Shown here: positions 5,344 through 6,407 of the stretch, one piece after another
Layout of the letters: every line of letters begins with the position of its first letter
Numbering within the stretch: the first letter of the stretch is position 1
NCBI GenBank assembly: GCA_944371545.1
Contig: CALVXT010000076.1
Coordinates: 1-6,407, forward strand
DNA: 6,407 nucleotides
DNA from: an uncultured Bacilli bacterium
Lineage (GTDB): Bacteria > Bacillota_I > Bacilli_A > RF39 > UBA660
Direction: 5' to 3'
Made by a program: the position numbers and the translations under genes
The notes under the pieces: model-generated
The model's database searches: none
The model's input: only the letters and a program-made list of their open reading frames with translations
Told to the model about the DNA's origin: nothing

Positions 5344-5697
5344 TATTAAAGGATCTTCTAATACTGGATCTGTTCCATTTAATATGCCTTCTGTATAAGT
5401 TGTTGTAAAGTGTAATTCACATCTTGTTTTATATTCACTCATATTTCGTACCACAGGACTCCATGAAACACTGTCCCAATTGATATCTGCCCTATTTGTA
5501 CAGCTTGATTTTTCCCGGTCATAATAGTATCCACTATCTTTACTTGGAATTGTATTTGTTTCTTCATCATTTATATATATTGCTAATTCTATTTCTTCAG
5601 AATTATACTCTTTTATTTTATTTTCTTTTGGAAGTGAAATTACTAAAACTACTACTAAACATATAAAAATCAAAAAAGTTAAAGCATGTTTTTTCAT
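5290..5697 (-). CDS. Small exported surface protein, probably truncated
   Basis: This 135-residue product is not a named gene. It has a lysine-led hydrophobic N-terminus (MKKHALTFLIFICLVVVLVI), which is a signal anchor or uncleaved signal peptide. An extracellular part follows with SGYYYDREKSSCTN (55-68), INWDSVSWSPVV (72-83), NMSEYKTRCELHF (85-97) and ILNGTDPVLEDPLIPV (105-120). From memory, this Cys-containing repeat-like module (Cys66, Cys93) occurs in exported proteins of gut Bacillota and Mollicutes-related genomes. There it normally continues with a WYxY...WANAV segment that is missing here. The reading frame ends in an implausible hydrophobic tail (121-135), while a sensible C-terminus lies in another frame (5341-5255). 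The ATG at 5697 has a good GAGGTGA seven bases upstream. The N-terminal part is probably real; whether the product is functional is uncertain. Confidence 0.65.
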   Translation of the reverse strand: MKKHALTFLIFICLVVVLVISLPKENKIKEYNSEEIELAIYINDEETNTIPSKDSGYYYDREKSSCTNRADINWDSVSWSPVVRNMSEYKTRCELHFTTTYTEGILNGTDPVLEDPLIPVMECLLFLLIMDIIIT

Positions 5698-5750
5698 AGT
5701 TAATTCACCTCAGTTCTAGTATGGTTTATTTTATCTTTTTCTTAAGCCAC

Positions 5751-5778
5751 AAAAAAATTACCATAGTTCCTATGATAA
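5751..5778 (-). terminator. Rho-independent terminator between prepilin and surface-protein genes
   Basis: On the minus strand TTATCATAG (5778-5770) pairs with CTATGGTAA (5766-5758), nine pairs with one U-G, around a GAA loop. Seven U follow (5757-5751). It would end transcripts from the prepilin gene. Its 5' arm can also pair with the neighbouring ATGATAA (5787-5781). Confidence 0.72.
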
Positions 5779-5810
5779 TTTTATCATGATAACCCCCCTC
5801 CCCATGTCAA
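5778..5810 (-). promoter_or_regulatory. Promoter-like element with G-tract spacer
   Basis: On the minus strand a perfect TTGACA (5810-5805) is followed by a spacer with GGGGAGGGGGG (5803-5793) and an extended -10 TGATAAAAT (5786-5778). The spacer to TAAAAT is 21 bases, about four too long. GATAAA at 19 bases is an alternative. Transcription starting near 5771 would skip the 5' arm of the terminator and could serve the surface-protein gene. A second TAAAAT at 5733-5728 lacks a clear -35. Confidence 0.3.
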
Positions 5811-5811
5811 T

Positions 5812-5892
5812 TTACATTTTTTTGACACAACGGGTTGCAGCAGTAAAATTTTTATTTAACTTTCCATTTTCAAATTTAGAAGGTTTCTTTAT
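5812..5892 (-). pseudogene. Possible coding remnant after the prepilin gene
   Basis: Downstream of the prepilin stop, and in the same frame but beyond a second stop (TGA 5895-5893), 26 codons run to TAA 5814-5812. They include KFENGKLNKNFTAATRCVKK followed by Met. The sequence looks like the end of an exported protein. It has no start codon or ribosome binding site of its own. It is short, so chance is not excluded. Confidence 0.3.
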
Positions 5893-5904
5893 TCATTGCG
5901 CAAA

Positions 5905-6270
5905 CTACTCTGGGTATTCACAACTTTTAATACCATTTGTATAGGTAATGCGAATAGCTGTTGTACCAGGAATTCTCGATTGAGTTTTAGGATTTGTTAA
6001 ATCACTGTCCTCAATTATTCCTTCTTCTAATAAATCTTGAACCGTAACTGTACAAGAGCCATTTGCTTGACAAGTAGATTTTAAACTAGCATAAGCATTA
6101 AAATCAATATAAGCACAGGCTGCTTTTTCTAAATTTGCTTTAAAGTTTTCATATTGTTCTTCTTGCTGTCTTGTACAGCTAACTGATAAATTACTTACGA
6201 TTACAGTACCGATTATTGCCAATAATCCAATTGTAATAATTATTTCAATTAATGTAAAACCTTTTTTCAT
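5905..6270 (-). CDS. Type IV pilin-like prepilin (pseudopilin)
   Basis: This 121-residue protein has a classic class III signal. MKKG is the leader, FTLIE starts the mature protein with Glu at mature position 5, and a hydrophobic helix IIITIGLLAIIGTVIVSNL follows. Prepilin peptidase should cleave after Gly4. It then anchors in the membrane or assembles as a pilus or pseudopilus subunit. The globular part has Cys32, Cys52, Cys67, Cys73 and Cys117, and a VQDLLEEGIIEDSDLTNP segment (77-94) like ComGC/GspG-type minor pilins. The ATG at 6270 has GAGG about six bases upstream. No pilus ATPase, platform protein or peptidase gene is in the window, so it may be an isolated surface pilin. The five cysteines fit with the extracytoplasmic thioredoxin encoded nearby. 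ComGC is possible but the gene context does not support naming it so. Confidence 0.9.
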   Translation of the reverse strand: MKKGFTLIEIIITIGLLAIIGTVIVSNLSVSCTRQQEEQYENFKANLEKAACAYIDFNAYASLKSTCQANGSCTVTVQDLLEEGIIEDSDLTNPKTQSRIPGTTAIRITYTNGIKSCEYPE

Positions 6271-6292
6271 ATCTTGCCTCTATTCTAGATTT

Positions 6293-6321
6293 ATTTTAAT
6301 TGAAAAAAAGAAAAAAAGCAA
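6293..6321 (-). promoter_or_regulatory. Sigma-A-type promoter for the prepilin gene
   Basis: On the minus strand TTGCTT (6321-6316) and TAAAAT (6298-6293) are 17 bases apart, with an almost pure T spacer. The start would be near 6286, leaving about 16 bases of leader with the GAGG site. The 86 bases further right (6322-6407) show no gene, only AT-rich sequence. Confidence 0.5.
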
Positions 6322-6407
6322 TTATGAAATTTTTAAATTGATTTTAATTCTTGAAAAATGTAAAGTTTTATTTAAATTTAAAAAGTTCTTTAACTAATTT
6401 TTACATT

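Noticed and set aside
1..6407. TGA read as tryptophan, as in Mycoplasma-type genomes
   Set aside because: Tryptophans here use TGG, and TGA works as a stop in the Cys-less thioredoxin gene with the next start overlapping it.
1..6407. CRISPR array, tRNA or rRNA genes, insertion sequences
   Set aside because: I saw no regularly spaced repeats, cloverleaf-like blocks, rRNA motifs, transposase frames or terminal inverted repeats by eye.

Overview
The window is a very AT-rich, densely packed chromosomal segment in which every supportable gene lies on the minus strand. It reads from the prepilin gene near 6270 leftwards to spoIIP, which runs off position 1. The standard bacterial code is used: TGA occurs as a stop in two genes, and Trp is encoded by TGG. 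The Gram-positive ribosome binding sites (AGGAG, GGAGG, AGGTGA), poly-A/T-rich coding sequence, short intergenic gaps and two endospore genes (gpr, spoIIP) point to an uncultured low-GC Bacillota. A gut-type Bacilli/Erysipelotrichia/RF39-like lineage seems most likely. That placement is inference; no marker here fixes the taxon.

Right part (about 5255-6407): a surface or pilus region. A type IV-like prepilin (5905-6270) is followed by a terminator. Next comes a small membrane-anchored exported protein (5290-5697) whose C-terminus is out of frame with a plausible tail at 5255-5343, suggesting an internal deletion or frameshift. A second short coding remnant lies just after the prepilin (5812-5892). 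A promoter-like element with a G-rich spacer overlaps the terminator between the two genes.

Middle (3407-5123): two overlapping genes for membrane-anchored thioredoxin-fold proteins, one with a CHTC active site and one with no cysteines at all. They are followed 12 bases later by frr (ribosome recycling factor). These three genes look like one operon, ended by a terminator whose loop contains the frr stop codon.

Left-middle (2003-3306): rpsU (ribosomal protein S21), a guanylate-kinase-like P-loop kinase and yqeY. rpsU and yqeY each have a sigma-A-type promoter. A strong hairpin terminator follows yqeY.

Left end (1-1917): a sporulation cluster made of a 75-residue protein resembling the first half of a STAS domain, an unusually short gpr (germination protease), and spoIIP (engulfment cell-wall hydrolase, truncated by the window edge). 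gpr directly upstream of spoIIP matches the order in Bacillus subtilis. A recurring feature is that rho-independent terminators overlap the stop codons of gpr, rpsU and frr.
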